In this document: in pieces, positions 1 through 11,300 of the stretch
Layout: each line of letters starts with the position of its first letter
Numbering within the stretch: position 1 is the stretch's first letter
Assembly: GCA_002862645.1 (NCBI GenBank)
Contig: PKDQ01000029.1
Span: 1-64,000 of the forward strand
DNA length: 64,000 nucleotides
Source: Flavobacteriaceae bacterium
GTDB lineage: Bacteria > Bacteroidota > Bacteroidia > Flavobacteriales > Flavobacteriaceae
Direction of reading: 5' to 3'
The notes under the pieces: generated by a model
Seen by the model: the letters and a program-made list of their open reading frames with translations, nothing else
What the model was told of the DNA's origin: nothing
The model's database searches: none
Program-made: the position numbers and the translations under genes

Positions 1-353
1 CTAATGATATAGCATCTCCACACGAAGAACTACACTGGATGTGGCAGGATATGTGGGCTGTAAGAAAAGGGAATTGGAAATTAATCTATAATGGACATGA
101 TACTACAGGTAAATATTCTACACACCCCGAAAAGGAGTTTGAAATGCCTGAATATTATTTAGCAAATTTAGAGGATGAACATCCTGAAGAAATAAATCAT
201 ACCACAGAACATCCAGAAATGGTAAAAGAACTTGAAGACTTGCATAAGATTTGGGCAAAAGATATCTTTAAGGATTCAGGTTACGAAGATCCTAATTCGT
301 TTACTTTTAAAAAAGAAAGTCTTCTAAAAACAAAAGGGACTAAGAAATTATAA
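1..353 (+). CDS. Sulfatase, C-terminal end (5' end outside window)
   Basis: The reading frame is open from the window start (first full codon at base 3) to the TAA at 351-353, giving about 116 residues of a C-terminus. The segment AVRKGNWKLI followed by an acidic stretch with a Leu-Glu-Asp-Glu-His-Pro-Glu-Glu motif is typical of the C-terminal subdomain of arylsulfatase-type sulfatases, where such a strand precedes the 'nutrient/loss per day' type tail. The catalytic Cys/Ser site would be upstream and is not visible. Sulfatases in flavobacterial polysaccharide loci remove sulfate esters from algal glycans, which fits the neighbouring uronate and glycan genes. Substrate cannot be told from this fragment. 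Confidence 0.75.
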   Translation, partial: NDIASPHEELHWMWQDMWAVRKGNWKLIYNGHDTTGKYSTHPEKEFEMPEYYLANLEDEHPEEINHTTEHPEMVKELEDLHKIWAKDIFKDSGYEDPNSFTFKKESLLKTKGTKKL

Positions 354-392
354 TTTAAAATTTTTTTTCCTACTGAATCACATTTGCTAAAC

Positions 393-400
393 TAAATTTG
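393..400 (+). promoter_or_regulatory. Possible -7 element of kdgK-eda
   Basis: TAAATTTG matches the Bacteroidota -7 consensus TAnnTTTG and lies 36 bases before the kdgK start. I see no good TTG box at the usual 17-23 base distance upstream, so the call is weak. Confidence 0.35.
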
Positions 401-436
401 CATTAAATATTTATTAACAATTGACCAATATTTATC

Positions 437-1483
437 ATGAAAAAAGTAGTCACTTTTGGTGAAATAATGTTGCGCTTAGCGCCTCCTGGATTTTTACGTT
501 TCTCCCAAACCAATTCATTTGATATTATCTATGGCGGTGGCGAATCTAACGTTGCTGTTTCTTTGGCCAATTATGGCGTACCGGTGCGTTTTGTTTCTCG
601 TATTCCCAATAACGATATTGGCGATTGTGCCCTTATGGAAATGCGTAAACGCGGCGTTGAAACGGATTTTATGCTTCGTGGCGGTGACCGATTAGGAATT
701 TATTTCCTAGAAACTGGCGCTGTAAGCCGTGGGAGTAAAGTGGTTTATGACCGCGCGCATTCTGCTATATCTGAAATTCAACCTGGAATGGTAGATTGGG
801 ATAAAGCTTTTGAAGGCGTAGAATGGTTCCATTGGACGGGTATTACACCTGCCATTTCACAATCAGCCGCCGATGCTTGCCTAGAGGCAGTAAAAATTGC
901 AAGTGAAAAAGGTATTACGATTTCAACAGATTTAAATTACAGAGCTAAGTTGTGGAAGTACTGCGATGACGCACATCGCGAATCCATTATGGCAGAACTA
1001 ACATCATATTGTGATATTGTACTTGGAAACGAGGAAGATGCTGAGATGCACTTTGGCATTAAGCCAGATGGCATAACAGTACAAACACAAGGACATGATG
1101 TGAAGGCAGAAGCCTTTTTGTCTGTTTGTAAGCAGATGATGGAGAAATTTCCAAAAGCCAAAAAAGTAATTACTACACTACGGGGTTCCATTTCGGCTTC
1201 GCATAACACTTGGGCAGGCGTATTATACGACGGAAAAACCATGTACGACACGACACAGTATCAAATTACGGATATTGTTGATCGTGTGGGTGGAGGCGAC
1301 TCGTTTATGGGAGGACTTATCTATGGTCTATTAAAATACCCAGACAACGACCAGCACGCACTAGACTTTGCTGTAGCAGCATCTTGCTTAAAGCATACCA
1401 TTAAAGGAGATGCAAACCTTGTGACAGTTGCAGAGGTAGAAAAACTCATGGGCGGTGATGCATCAGGTCGTGTGGCTCGATAA
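437..1483 (+). CDS. kdgK: 2-keto-3-deoxygluconate kinase (PfkB family)
   Basis: Phosphorylates 2-keto-3-deoxygluconate (KDG) to KDPG, the last-but-one step of uronate (alginate, pectin, glucuronate) breakdown. At 348 residues it has the usual length of flavobacterial sugar kinases of this type. The first PfkB signature is visible as GGGESN at residues 33-38, and the second as VGGGDSFMGG near residue 285, where the Asp is the catalytic base. It is followed after 18 bases by eda, so the two form a two-step KDG-to-pyruvate module. The PfkB fold is certain. KDG as substrate is inferred from the eda neighbour and overall resemblance. Confidence 0.92.
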   Translation: MKKVVTFGEIMLRLAPPGFLRFSQTNSFDIIYGGGESNVAVSLANYGVPVRFVSRIPNNDIGDCALMEMRKRGVETDFMLRGGDRLGIYFLETGAVSRGSKVVYDRAHSAISEIQPGMVDWDKAFEGVEWFHWTGITPAISQSAADACLEAVKIASEKGITISTDLNYRAKLWKYCDDAHRESIMAELTSYCDIVLGNEEDAEMHFGIKPDGITVQTQGHDVKAEAFLSVCKQMMEKFPKAKKVITTLRGSISASHNTWAGVLYDGKTMYDTTQYQITDIVDRVGGGDSFMGGLIYGLLKYPDNDQHALDFAVAASCLKHTIKGDANLVTVAEVEKLMGGDASGRVAR

Positions 1484-1501
1484 CCTTATTATATTTGCAT
1501 T

Positions 1502-2167
1502 ATGGCACAATTTACAAGAATAGAAGTAGCACAAACGATGAAAGAAAGTGGTATGGTACCGCTTTTCTATCATCAAGATGTAACAGTAGCAAAGAAGGTA
1601 TTAAAAGCATGTTATGACGGCGGTGCTCGTTTAATGGAATTCACCAACAGAGGTGATTTTGCATTGGAGGTTTTCACTGAAATGACACAATATGCTATTA
1701 AGGAACTTCCAGGAATGATTATGGGTGTGGGTTCGGTAACAGACGCAGCAGCAGCCTCTGCTTATATGCTTAACGGGGCTAACTTTGTAGTCACACCAGT
1801 ACTAAGAGAAGATATTGCGATTGTTTGCAATCGCAGAAAAGTATTGTGGTCTCCGGGCTGCGGTTCACTTACCGAAATTGCTAAAGCAGAAGAACTCGGA
1901 TGTGAAATCGTAAAGTTGTTTCCAGGAAGCACATACGGACCAGGCTTTGTAAAAGGGGTATTGGCACCACAACCCTGGACAAATATTATGCCTACTGGAG
2001 GTGTAAGTCCAACAGACGAAAACCTAAAAGGTTGGTTTGATGCGGGTGTTACTTGCGTTGGCATGGGATCAAAGCTGATGGCAAAACATGCAGACGGATC
2101 ATTTGATTATGTTAAAATTGAAGCGCAAACGCGCAATGCATTGGAAATTATCTCATCATTGCGTTAG
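1502..2167 (+). CDS. eda: KDPG / 4-hydroxy-2-oxoglutarate aldolase
   Basis: Cleaves 2-keto-3-deoxy-6-phosphogluconate to pyruvate and glyceraldehyde-3-phosphate. This is a class I aldolase of 221 residues with the expected (beta/alpha)8 motifs: LMEFTNRG near residues 41-48 with the catalytic Glu, and EIVKLFPG in which Lys138 is the expected Schiff-base lysine. MPTGGV near residue 160 is the phosphate-binding loop. It lies directly behind kdgK and probably shares its transcript. The product feeds lower glycolysis and, when algal uronates are the carbon source, gluconeogenesis, for which the broken fbp gene just downstream would once have been useful. Confidence 0.93.
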   Translation: MAQFTRIEVAQTMKESGMVPLFYHQDVTVAKKVLKACYDGGARLMEFTNRGDFALEVFTEMTQYAIKELPGMIMGVGSVTDAAAASAYMLNGANFVVTPVLREDIAIVCNRRKVLWSPGCGSLTEIAKAEELGCEIVKLFPGSTYGPGFVKGVLAPQPWTNIMPTGGVSPTDENLKGWFDAGVTCVGMGSKLMAKHADGSFDYVKIEAQTRNALEIISSLR

Positions 2168-2213
2168 TTTTTTCGCTTTCCTTTGAGTTCTGTTTTACTA
2201 TTCCAAATTTTTA

Positions 2214-2396
2214 TTGATGACCCAAAAAAAGACACTTGGTGAATTTATTATTGATAACCAAAATCAATTTAAATACTCAACTGGTGAGTTATCGTGTTTG
2301 CTAAATGCTATCCGGCTTGCGTCCAAAGCTGTAAATCACGAAGTTAACAAAGCAGGACTAGTAGATATTATTGGAGCTACGGACCCAAACATATGA
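2214..2396 (+). pseudogene. fbp: Fructose-1,6-bisphosphatase, N-terminal remnant
   Basis: This 60-codon ORF is the conserved N-terminus of class I fructose-1,6-bisphosphatase: TLGEFIIDNQ, FKYSTGELS, then AVNHEVNKAGLVDIIGA. A full enzyme is about 330 residues, with metal- and phosphate-binding sites well beyond residue 60, so this fragment cannot be active. The frame ends at TGA (2394-2396), and I could not recognise further FBPase sequence in any frame of the next 100 bases, so the 3' part was deleted rather than only frameshifted. It sits 46 bases behind eda in the same direction, consistent with a former kdgK-eda-fbp operon. Confidence 0.8.
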
Positions 2397-2496
2397 AAGT
2401 TCGAACTTTTTGGATGATTTTTTGGATGATTTGAAATTATTACTTTAAATTTAATATTAATATTTATATATTATATTGTGAAACTAGTATTTGTCT

Positions 2497-3858
2497 TTAA
2501 AGTTGAGACGCTAAATTAACAGCCTTTTCAGAAGAATCGTCTGTACTACTTACTGAGAAATAACTTTTATACACAGTGCCGTCAATTGTGGTAGTCACTT
2601 CATAATCCCCATAATAACCATGCATAGTTATTTCGCCTTTGGCGTCCGTAGTAAGTTTTAAGTCTGTACTAAAGAACCCATCCATTAACTCCATCCATTT
2701 CTGCCCCGTTACTTTTGGTGTACCATCATAGTTAAAAAGCGGATAGTCTAAAGTTTTTCTAGTGTTCATATCCGCAAAAGTCCAATGCCAAAACCCATCA
2801 ACATTTGGATGACTAAAATATATGACCATCATATATTCTGTAATTAATCTTCGTTCTTCATCAGAATACATATATGTTTTCTTATTATCTCTTACCTCAA
2901 ATTCTGTTGCATGGTAGGGGAGTTCAAATGATTCAAATGAACACAATCGATTGTAAATAGTGTCAGGCGTTATTAGCCCATTTTTAATGCGCGATTGAAA
3001 GCCAATTCCTTCAATTGACGCACCCTGAGCAATTTGATCTTCTAGAATTTCCTTATAAATATGAAGTCTGCCAACTGCTTTATACTCCTTTAACTTAGTT
3101 TTATGATCTCGTGGTCTTGTTATTGAAACAATACGGTAATCATTTTGGTATAATTTCACATGCTCCTTACCGCTTGCTCGTCGTATGCTGTCTGCCAAAT
3201 TAAACCAATGGACGTGGGTATTATAATTAGGTAATAAATTGTTAATATCGTTGTTGGCAATGGGTTCGTTACTCACATCCCAACAGTCGACATCCCATTT
3301 CGGAATTGCATGTGTAAAATGAATACTCAACGACTTTATAAGTTTACCAGCTTTTTCTGTGTCTGTTAATGTAGAATCAGCTAAAATATCTCTGTCTTCA
3401 GGACGCATAAACCTTTTGCCCTCCCACGTAATGGTGTGCCCACGCACATAGAAGCCGTTATCTTTTAACCAAGGAAATGTCTTTTCGGCAACTTTCTCGT
3501 GTATACTTTCCCGGTGTTTAGGTTTTAACCCCAAACCAAAACCAGCAGCGTTAAAGTACTTTAAAAACACCTCTTTATATTTTTTTGAATACGGAGAAGT
3601 TTCAAAACTAGTGTTAATAACAGCGCCCCATTTAAATTCATGCTTCTTAAGCTTTATTCTTGCCTCTACGTTTTTAGCTTGCTTATTATTTGGCAGCGTT
3701 ATTTTTAGAATAGCGGCACCTTTTCGGTGCTGATCAATACGCTGGATTGCCTCTTCTTTAGTAGCTTCATACTCACCCCAATCTTGAAGTTCTTGGGCTT
3801 TGACTTTAATAAAAATCGATACTAAAAAGCATAAAAAAAATACCCTTTTAAAATTCAT
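2497..3858 (-). CDS. GH10 family glycoside hydrolase (endo-xylanase-like), secreted
   Basis: A 453-residue protein with an N-terminal signal peptide (hydrophobic run ending KAQ near residue 22). A short beta-rich region (residues 35-75) precedes a GH10 TIM barrel. VRGHTITWEG is the GH10 beta-strand 3 region, WDVSNEP carries the acid/base Glu198, and ATEFEVR carries the nucleophile Glu319. Family GH10 enzymes cut beta-1,4-xylan or, in marine bacteria, related algal beta-glycans. A beta-sandwich-like tail follows the barrel. It is the last gene of a three-gene leftward block, 28 bases after the agarase-like gene. The family assignment is good. The substrate is inferred only as an algal or plant beta-glycan. 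Confidence 0.85.
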   Translation of the reverse strand: MNFKRVFFLCFLVSIFIKVKAQELQDWGEYEATKEEAIQRIDQHRKGAAILKITLPNNKQAKNVEARIKLKKHEFKWGAVINTSFETSPYSKKYKEVFLKYFNAAGFGLGLKPKHRESIHEKVAEKTFPWLKDNGFYVRGHTITWEGKRFMRPEDRDILADSTLTDTEKAGKLIKSLSIHFTHAIPKWDVDCWDVSNEPIANNDINNLLPNYNTHVHWFNLADSIRRASGKEHVKLYQNDYRIVSITRPRDHKTKLKEYKAVGRLHIYKEILEDQIAQGASIEGIGFQSRIKNGLITPDTIYNRLCSFESFELPYHATEFEVRDNKKTYMYSDEERRLITEYMMVIYFSHPNVDGFWHWTFADMNTRKTLDYPLFNYDGTPKVTGQKWMELMDGFFSTDLKLTTDAKGEITMHGYYGDYEVTTTIDGTVYKSYFSVSSTDDSSEKAVNLASQL

Positions 3859-3886
3859 TTCACTTTATTATTCTCTAAATTTATTA

Positions 3887-5311
3887 TCATTTTCTATTTC
3901 GTTGTGAAAACTTGTAATCATTTTCTCCTGCTCTTTGATGCCAAAATGAAGCTTTCTCATTAGCCTTTTTTACGTTTTCAAGTGCGTCAATTCTTGGCTT
4001 ACCAAAGGGAGTGAATAAACCCGTTTGTTCTTTGCCTGTTTGATCGGGCCTACTTCCCTTCCATTGCTCAATATATCCGCAATTATGCCATCCTATCATA
4101 AACGGTAAATTAGAAATACCCTTTAAGTATGTTTGGTATTCCTGGCCAACTGCATAATGATTTTCTACAAGCACCCACTTAGCTTTATTCATTTGGGGAA
4201 CTGTGTGTCCGTACGCGTGATCTCCGTTCAAAATTGATTTTCTCGACAGCTTATATAAACGTTTTAATTTTGCTAAATGCTTGGGTTTAAAGAAATCATA
4301 ATCTTGAATAAACAGAACATCTACATATTCAGCTACCAACTCATAAATCCAATCGGGGTGTCCCGTACCATGACAACTAATTTTATCACCTAATATTAAA
4401 TGATTAGGGTCAAATTTGAGAATTGCTTCTTTATTTATATGGTGCCACTGATGTGCTATTTTTTTTAACATTGCAGTCTGGTCTCGTTGCCATTTCTCAT
4501 TATTGGCAGCCCTTGTCCAAGACGATATGCCTTCTAAATCTTTCCAAGTATTAACCGCAAGAATATAGTTTTTACCTACATCCCTAGCTGTTTTATAATA
4601 TTTTTTCAAAATGGAAATCCATATCTTCTTAGCGTTAGTTAGTTTTTTAGTGCTTAAAATATCATTGACCCACGGGTGGAAGACCAATCCCCCTTTATGA
4701 CCTTCGTATTTTAATTTTTTATTGTATTCTTCGATAGAATAACTCGGCAAGTCGTCGTATGTATACCCGATTAAAAACTTACTATCCTTGTGTTTTAAAC
4801 AATAGGCATTGGCAACTTTTTCTGCATGAGATTTAAATTCATCGCTAAAAACGTCTGGGAATTTAGAATTTGATCTTTTAACGCGTCCGGCATGAATTTC
4901 AGCTGTTTTTATTTTACCTAAAAAATAAATTTTGAATTCATCAAAATACGCTTCAGGCAAATATCTCGGTCGGTGAAAAGCAATTGTATTGAAGCCATAA
5001 TCTTTATGGTCTTTTACAATTTGCTGAACCCATTTTCTGATTTCAGCTTTGGCATGGTAATTAAACTTCCCATCATTGATAATGTTTGCGCCAAATTTTT
5101 CTGACCAAAATTCTTTGTTGTAATTGGCAAATCTTATTTTATCATTTATGTGATTCATCCCTGTTGAAACAAACTTTTCTCCGTCGGCATTGATAAACCA
5201 CCATACATTGTCCATTTGTTTAAGATGAATGTATGACTCATTGCCTACAACTTTATTTTGGGAAAAACCAACAAAAGGAATAAATAATAATATTAGTCTT
5301 TTCATTTTCAT
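3887..5311 (-). CDS. Putative secreted agarase-like glycoside hydrolase
   Basis: A 474-residue protein with a short signal peptide (MKMKRLILLFIPFVGFSQ). The N-terminal phrase VWWFINADGEKFVSTGMNHI resembles the opening of agarase/porphyranase-like TIM-barrel enzymes. The C-terminal phrase MIGWHNCGYIEQW followed by QTGLFTPFGKPR resembles their closing strand, where active-site aromatics bind an agar-type sugar. I cannot place it securely in a numbered GH family or identify the two catalytic acids by motif alone. The mature protein is Lys-rich and has no sorting domain, so a periplasmic or surface-lipid location is open. Together with the GH10 gene and upstream sulfatase, an algal galactan or mixed glycan substrate is inferred. 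Confidence 0.55.
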   Translation of the reverse strand: MKMKRLILLFIPFVGFSQNKVVGNESYIHLKQMDNVWWFINADGEKFVSTGMNHINDKIRFANYNKEFWSEKFGANIINDGKFNYHAKAEIRKWVQQIVKDHKDYGFNTIAFHRPRYLPEAYFDEFKIYFLGKIKTAEIHAGRVKRSNSKFPDVFSDEFKSHAEKVANAYCLKHKDSKFLIGYTYDDLPSYSIEEYNKKLKYEGHKGGLVFHPWVNDILSTKKLTNAKKIWISILKKYYKTARDVGKNYILAVNTWKDLEGISSWTRAANNEKWQRDQTAMLKKIAHQWHHINKEAILKFDPNHLILGDKISCHGTGHPDWIYELVAEYVDVLFIQDYDFFKPKHLAKLKRLYKLSRKSILNGDHAYGHTVPQMNKAKWVLVENHYAVGQEYQTYLKGISNLPFMIGWHNCGYIEQWKGSRPDQTGKEQTGLFTPFGKPRIDALENVKKANEKASFWHQRAGENDYKFSQRNRK

Positions 5312-5365
5312 AAAAATAGTTTTTGTAAAACATAATTTATTCTGAGAAGATTAATTATTCCTAAA

Positions 5366-8300
5366 TTAATTTTTAATTATTTTAAATACGAAAATTTCGT
5401 TTTGATTGTTTTGCATGTTTAATAAATAAACGCCTTTATTCAATTTAGTAATATCAATATTTACTTCTTTGTCATTAACAATCTGCTTCATTACTTTTTC
5501 CCCGGATAAGTTAAAAAGTACCACATATTTCATGTTATCTGAAGACTTAATAGTCAAATTTGATACTGTAGGATTTGGATAGATATCTAATCCTAGGCAA
5601 GCCACGATGCGGATTAATTGAGAGGCTTGGTTTCCTGCTGCATCACTTACATTGTAGGTAACTGTATATGTTCCAACTGTATTTGTGTCTACTGTACCAG
5701 TAACAATAATATTAGCTGTTAAATCTCCATCGACATTGTCTGTAGCAGTGGCACCTAGGTCTGTGTATGTAGCACCCTGAGCTATAGAAACTGTATCAGA
5801 TCCAACAAGTGTAATCACAGGTGGCTGCGAGTCAGTAACAGTTACTGTTCTAACTACTGGGGTCGCAGTATTTCCTGCTGCATCACTTACATTGTAGGTA
5901 ACTGTATATGTTCCAACTGTATTTGTGTCTACTGTACCAGTAACAATAATATTAGCTGTTAAATCTCCATCGACATTGTCTGTAGCAGTGGCACCTAGGT
6001 CTGTGTATGTAGCACCCTGAGCTATAGAAACTGTATCAGATCCAACAAGTGTAATCACAGGTGTATCTGTATCACTAGTCCAATTAAATTGTGTTGTAGA
6101 AGTATTGTTATTTGAGGCAGCATCTGTAAATTTATTAGCACTCACATGAATGTTACAGGTCCCTTGACCAATTGCTGTAAAAGTGGCAGTATATGTAGTT
6201 CCACTTCCAGTAAAAGCACTCAGCACTCCGTTAACAACCGTTATGTCACCAACCACAAAGTCTAACGTCGGTTCACTAGTGGTGAATGTTAATTCGATAG
6301 AAGAATCGGTAGTGATAGATCCATTGGAAACTCCAACAGTAGAACTTTCTATAGTAATAGTAGGAGCAGTTGTGTCGATAACTATATCTTTATTAATCGC
6401 CAAAGAATTTACATCTCCTACCAATGCAAGAGTCAAGTTTGCATCGTTTAATGCAGCATCTCTAATTGTTCCTGAGTTTAAAGTAAGTGAATTAGTTGAT
6501 TGATAATCTAAATCTGAAGACGTGTGACCAGATGCGACCGTGTAATTAAAAATCAAGGTATTAGTTCCTGTCCCACTAGAATAACTTAGAACAGAATCAA
6601 TCTCACCAGTCTCCAAGGTTAATGCAGGTGTACCTGTTACATTCACTACTTCGTTAAAACTAACTATAATTGGAATAACCTCTCCAATTGTATAAGCACC
6701 ATCTTCTTTGGTAGAGGTTACACCAGTTACTCTTGTGGCAGTACTGTCGAAAGTCCAATTAAATTGAGTTGTAGCACAATTTTCGTTAAATTGTTTTGAA
6801 GTAATACCAATAGTACAAGCTCCTTGGCCAGTTGGTGTAAAAGTGGCAGTATATGTAGTTCCACTTCCAGTAAAAGCACTCAGCACTCCGTTAACAACCG
6901 TTATGTCACCAACCACAAAGTCTAACGTCGGTTCACTAGTGGTGAATGTTAATTCGATAGAAGGGTCGTTTGTCGTAGATCCATCAGAAACTACATTGGT
7001 GCTACTTGTAATAATAATTTTAAGTGCAGTCCCAAGGTCGGAAATTACCCAGCCTTTTGTGACATCCAGAAAATCTCTTGATACTTGATCGCAGTATTTG
7101 CTGGAGACAGTGATAGTAATATTTGAATTAATAGCAGAATTATTGGCTTGACTGTAAAGAAAAACATCGTAATTAACAGTAGATAATGCTGCTCCATTAA
7201 ACATTTCATTCATGTTAGTAACATTACCTAGATTCCAAGAATTTCCACTGTGGTTAAGTGGTTGATTAAACGCTGTGGCTCCAGTAAACATATATGACAT
7301 GTTAGTCACTGCAGCAGTATTCCAAGCACCTATGCCCTTATTAAAAGCAGTTGCTCCAGTAAACATATTTGACATATTAGTCACTGCAGCAGTATTCCAA
7401 CTATTGCCACTTGTATTAATATCTTGATTAAAAGCAGCGGATCCATAAAACATTTTATTCATATCAGTAACCAAAGCAGTATTCCAAAAGGATATATCTT
7501 GATTAAAAACAGAAGCACCACTAAACATACTCGACATATTAGTTACAGCAGCGGTATTCCAAGAACCAATATCTTGATTAAAAGCAGCGGATCCATAAAA
7601 CATTTTATTCATATCAGTAACCAAAGCAGTATTCCAAGAGGATATATCTTGATTAAAAACAGAAGCACCACCAAACATACCAGACATATTAGTCACCTTA
7701 GCGGTATTCCAAGAACCAATATCTTGATTAAAACCAGCGGATCCAGAAAACATTTCATTCATATCAGTAACCAAAGCAGTATTCCACGAGGATATGTTTC
7801 CATTAAAAGCAGAAGCACCACTAAACATACTCGACGTATTAGTTACAGCAGCGGTATTCCAATCATTTAAATTGATTCCGACCAAACTTGTACATCCTCT
7901 AAAAGCATCAGTCATATCGTTTGTTAATGAAAGATCAGGCTCATCAGTAGCTGGAATAGTTAAATTAGTGGAGTCCCTAAAAGCATTGTTCCAAATCCCC
8001 CATTTTCCTTCTCCCCAGTTTTCTATAGTTTGAATTAGTGTTCTTGAAGCATGACCGTTCGTGAACATACTTCCAATGTCTTTTCCAGCATCATTTACGG
8101 AAACAATAATAGTGTAAGTACCCGTAGAAATATAAGTGTGAGTTGGGAAAGCACCATCAGTGTGAGACGATGTAGAGCCGCCATCCCCCCAATCAATAGT
8201 GATATCAGCGTAACCTTGTAAAGGAAGTTCAAAAGAGCCGGAAGAAATTGCCCAAGTCGACACGAAATCAGGAATGCAATAATTACCTAAATCATTATCA

Positions 8301-11300
8301 TTTATTGTCCAGCCTTTTGTTGCATCAAGAAAATCTCTTGATACTTGATCGCAAAATTCACTTGAAACAGTGATAGTAATATTTGAATTAATAGCAGAAT
8401 TATTGGCTTGACTGTAAAGAAAAACATCGTAATTAACAGTAGATAATGCTGCTCCATTAAACATTTCATTCATGTTAGTAACATTACCTAGATTCCAAGA
8501 ATTTCCACTGTGGTTAAGTGGTTGATTAAACGCTGTGGCTCCAGTAAACATATTTGACATATTAGTCACTGCAGCAGTATTCCAAGAACCTATGTCCTTA
8601 TTAAAAGCAGTTGCTCCAGCAAACATATATGACATATTAGTCACTGCAGCGGTATCCCAAGAATCTAAATCCTTATTAAAAGCAGATGCTTGCAAAAACA
8701 AAGATTCCATATTATTAACTTTAACAGTATTCCAAGAATCACCACTTTTAGTTATATCTTTATTAAAAGCAGAAGCGGCATAAAACATTTGTTGCATATT
8801 AGTCACTTCAGCGGTATTCCAAGAACCTATGTCCTGATTAAAAACACTAGCGCGTCTAAACATATATGACATATTAGTCACTGCAGCGGTGTCCCAAGAA
8901 CCTATGTCCTTATTAAAAGCAGTTGCTCCAGCAAACATATATGACATATTAGTCACTGCAGTAGTTTTCCAAGAATTTCCACTAGATGTAAGAGGTTGGT
9001 TAAAGGCAGGGGCATAAGCGAACATAGAATTCATATTAGTCACTGCAGCGGTATTCCAAGAACCTATGTCCTGATTAAAAATATCAGCGCTAGCAAACAA
9101 ACCTTCCATATTAGTTACTGCAGCGGTATCCCAAGAGCCTATATTTTTATTAAAAGCATTAGCGTTATCAAACATCCAACTCATATCAGAAACTAAAGAA
9201 GTGTTCCAACTAGAAATATCACCATTAAAATTGTAAGATCCACTGAACATATATGACATGTTAGTCACTGCAGCAGTATTCCAATCATTTAAGGTAGTCC
9301 CCACTAAACTTAAACAATCTATGAAAGCACCTGACATATCAGTTGTTGATGAAAGATCAGGCTCATCAGTGGCGGGAATGGTTAAATTAATAGCACCTTT
9401 AAAAGCTAGCTGGAAAGATTCCCATTTAGCGTCTCCCCAATTTTCTATAGTTTGAATTAGGGTTTGAGACGGATGGACTCCGTTCATGAACATTCTTCCA
9501 ATATCTTTTCCATCGTCGTTTAGCTTAACAGTTATGGTATAAGTCCCAGCAGAGGTATAAGAGTGTGTTGGAAAAGCACCACCTGTGTGAGACGATGTAG
9601 AGCCGCCATCCCCCCAATCAATAGTGATATTAGTGTAACTTTGTAAAGGAAGTTCAAAAGTACTGGAAGAAATAGCCCAAGTCGATACAAAAGGAAAACA
9701 ATTATCTAAACCATTATCATTTATTGTCCAGCCTTTTGTATCTGTTAGAAAATCTCTTGACACTTGATCGCAGTACTTAGAGCTAGCATCAAAAGAACCA
9801 TTTAAAGTATCAGTTTGAATATCGGGATTATTGGCTTGACTATATAGGAAAATATCGTAGTTCTCGGTAGTAAAAGCAGTTGCACCACTAAACATCATAT
9901 ACATAGCGATACAACTTTTTAAATTCCAAGTATCTCCATTATGGACAAGAGGTTGATTAAAAGAAATAGCACCATTAAACATAAAAGTCGTTCTATTCAC
10001 TAAAGCGGTATTCCAAGAAGAAATATCTTGATTAAAAGCACGAGCATTATTAAACATACCAAACATAGTAGTCACAGCAGCAGTATTCCAATTTGAGATA
10101 TTACCATCAAAAACAGTAGCTCCTTTAAACATATCCCACATATTAAGTACTTTAGAAGTATCCCAATTATTAAGATCCTGATCGAAAGCAACAGCTCCAT
10201 TAAACATATCCCGCATATCAGTCACATTTCCGGTATTCCAAGAATCTCCACTTGTGTTTATATCTCGATTAAAAGCAGTAGCATTCGCAAACATTCCCCG
10301 CATTCTAGTTACAGAAGCGGTATTCCAAGAGGTTATATTTTGATCAAAAGCAGGAGCATTAAGAAACATATATTCCATTCTACTTACCGACGAAACATCC
10401 CAACCTGTAATGTTTCCATTAAAAGCAGTAGCATTCGCAAACATTCCCCACATATAAATTACTTTAGAAGTATTCCAAGAATCTCCACTTGTGTTTATAT
10501 CTCGATTAAAAGCAAGAGCACCTCTAAACATATTCTGCATATGAGTTACATTAGAAGTATTCCAAGAAGTTATATCTCCATTAAAAGCTTCAGCACCATA
10601 ACACCAATCTCCGGAACGTGGAGCCCCTTTGCAATCATAGCTATTATAGCTAAACATACCGTTCATTAGAGTTACTTTACCAGTATCCCAATCAGAGATA
10701 TTACCATTAAAAGCAATAGCATTATTAAACATACCAGACATATTAGTTACAGCAGCGGTATTCCATTTAGAACCACTAGTATTTATATCTTGATTAAAAG
10801 CATAAGCTCCATAAAACATACCAGACATATTAGTTACAGCAGCGGTATTCCAATTACTAATATCTTGGTTAAAAGAAGTAGCTTTACTAAACATCTCTTG
10901 CATATTAGTTACAGAAGCGGTATTCCAAGAACCAATATCTTGATTAAAAGCTTTAGCCTCACTAAACAAGGATTGCATAGTAGTTACTTTACTCACATCC
11001 CAACTTGAAATATCTTGATCAAAAACACCACAATCTCCAAATACTCTACCCATCAGTATTGCCGAAGAGGTGTCCCAATTAGATATATTTCCATTAAAAG
11101 CAGTAGCTTTATAAAACATATTTGTCATATCAGTCACATTTCCGGTATTCCAAGAATCTCCATCTCTCTTTATATCTTGATTAAAAGCTTTAGCCTCACT
11201 AAACATCTCATACATATTGGTAACCTCAGCGGTATTCCAAGAAGATATATCTCCATTAAAAATATCAGCTTCCAAAAACATTCTTCTCATATTAGTTACT

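Noticed and set aside
2408-2436. Short direct repeat (TTGGATGATTT twice) behind the fbp remnant
   Set aside because: Two 11-base copies in AT-rich DNA are too short to be called a mobile-element scar or attachment site; noted only.
7424-7870. 148-codon rightward ORF with Lys/Ser/His-rich repeats
   Set aside because: It is the reverse strand of DUF285 repeats, whose period of 75 bases keeps antisense frames open. Several similar ORFs between 8.5 and 11.4 kb are rejected for the same reason.
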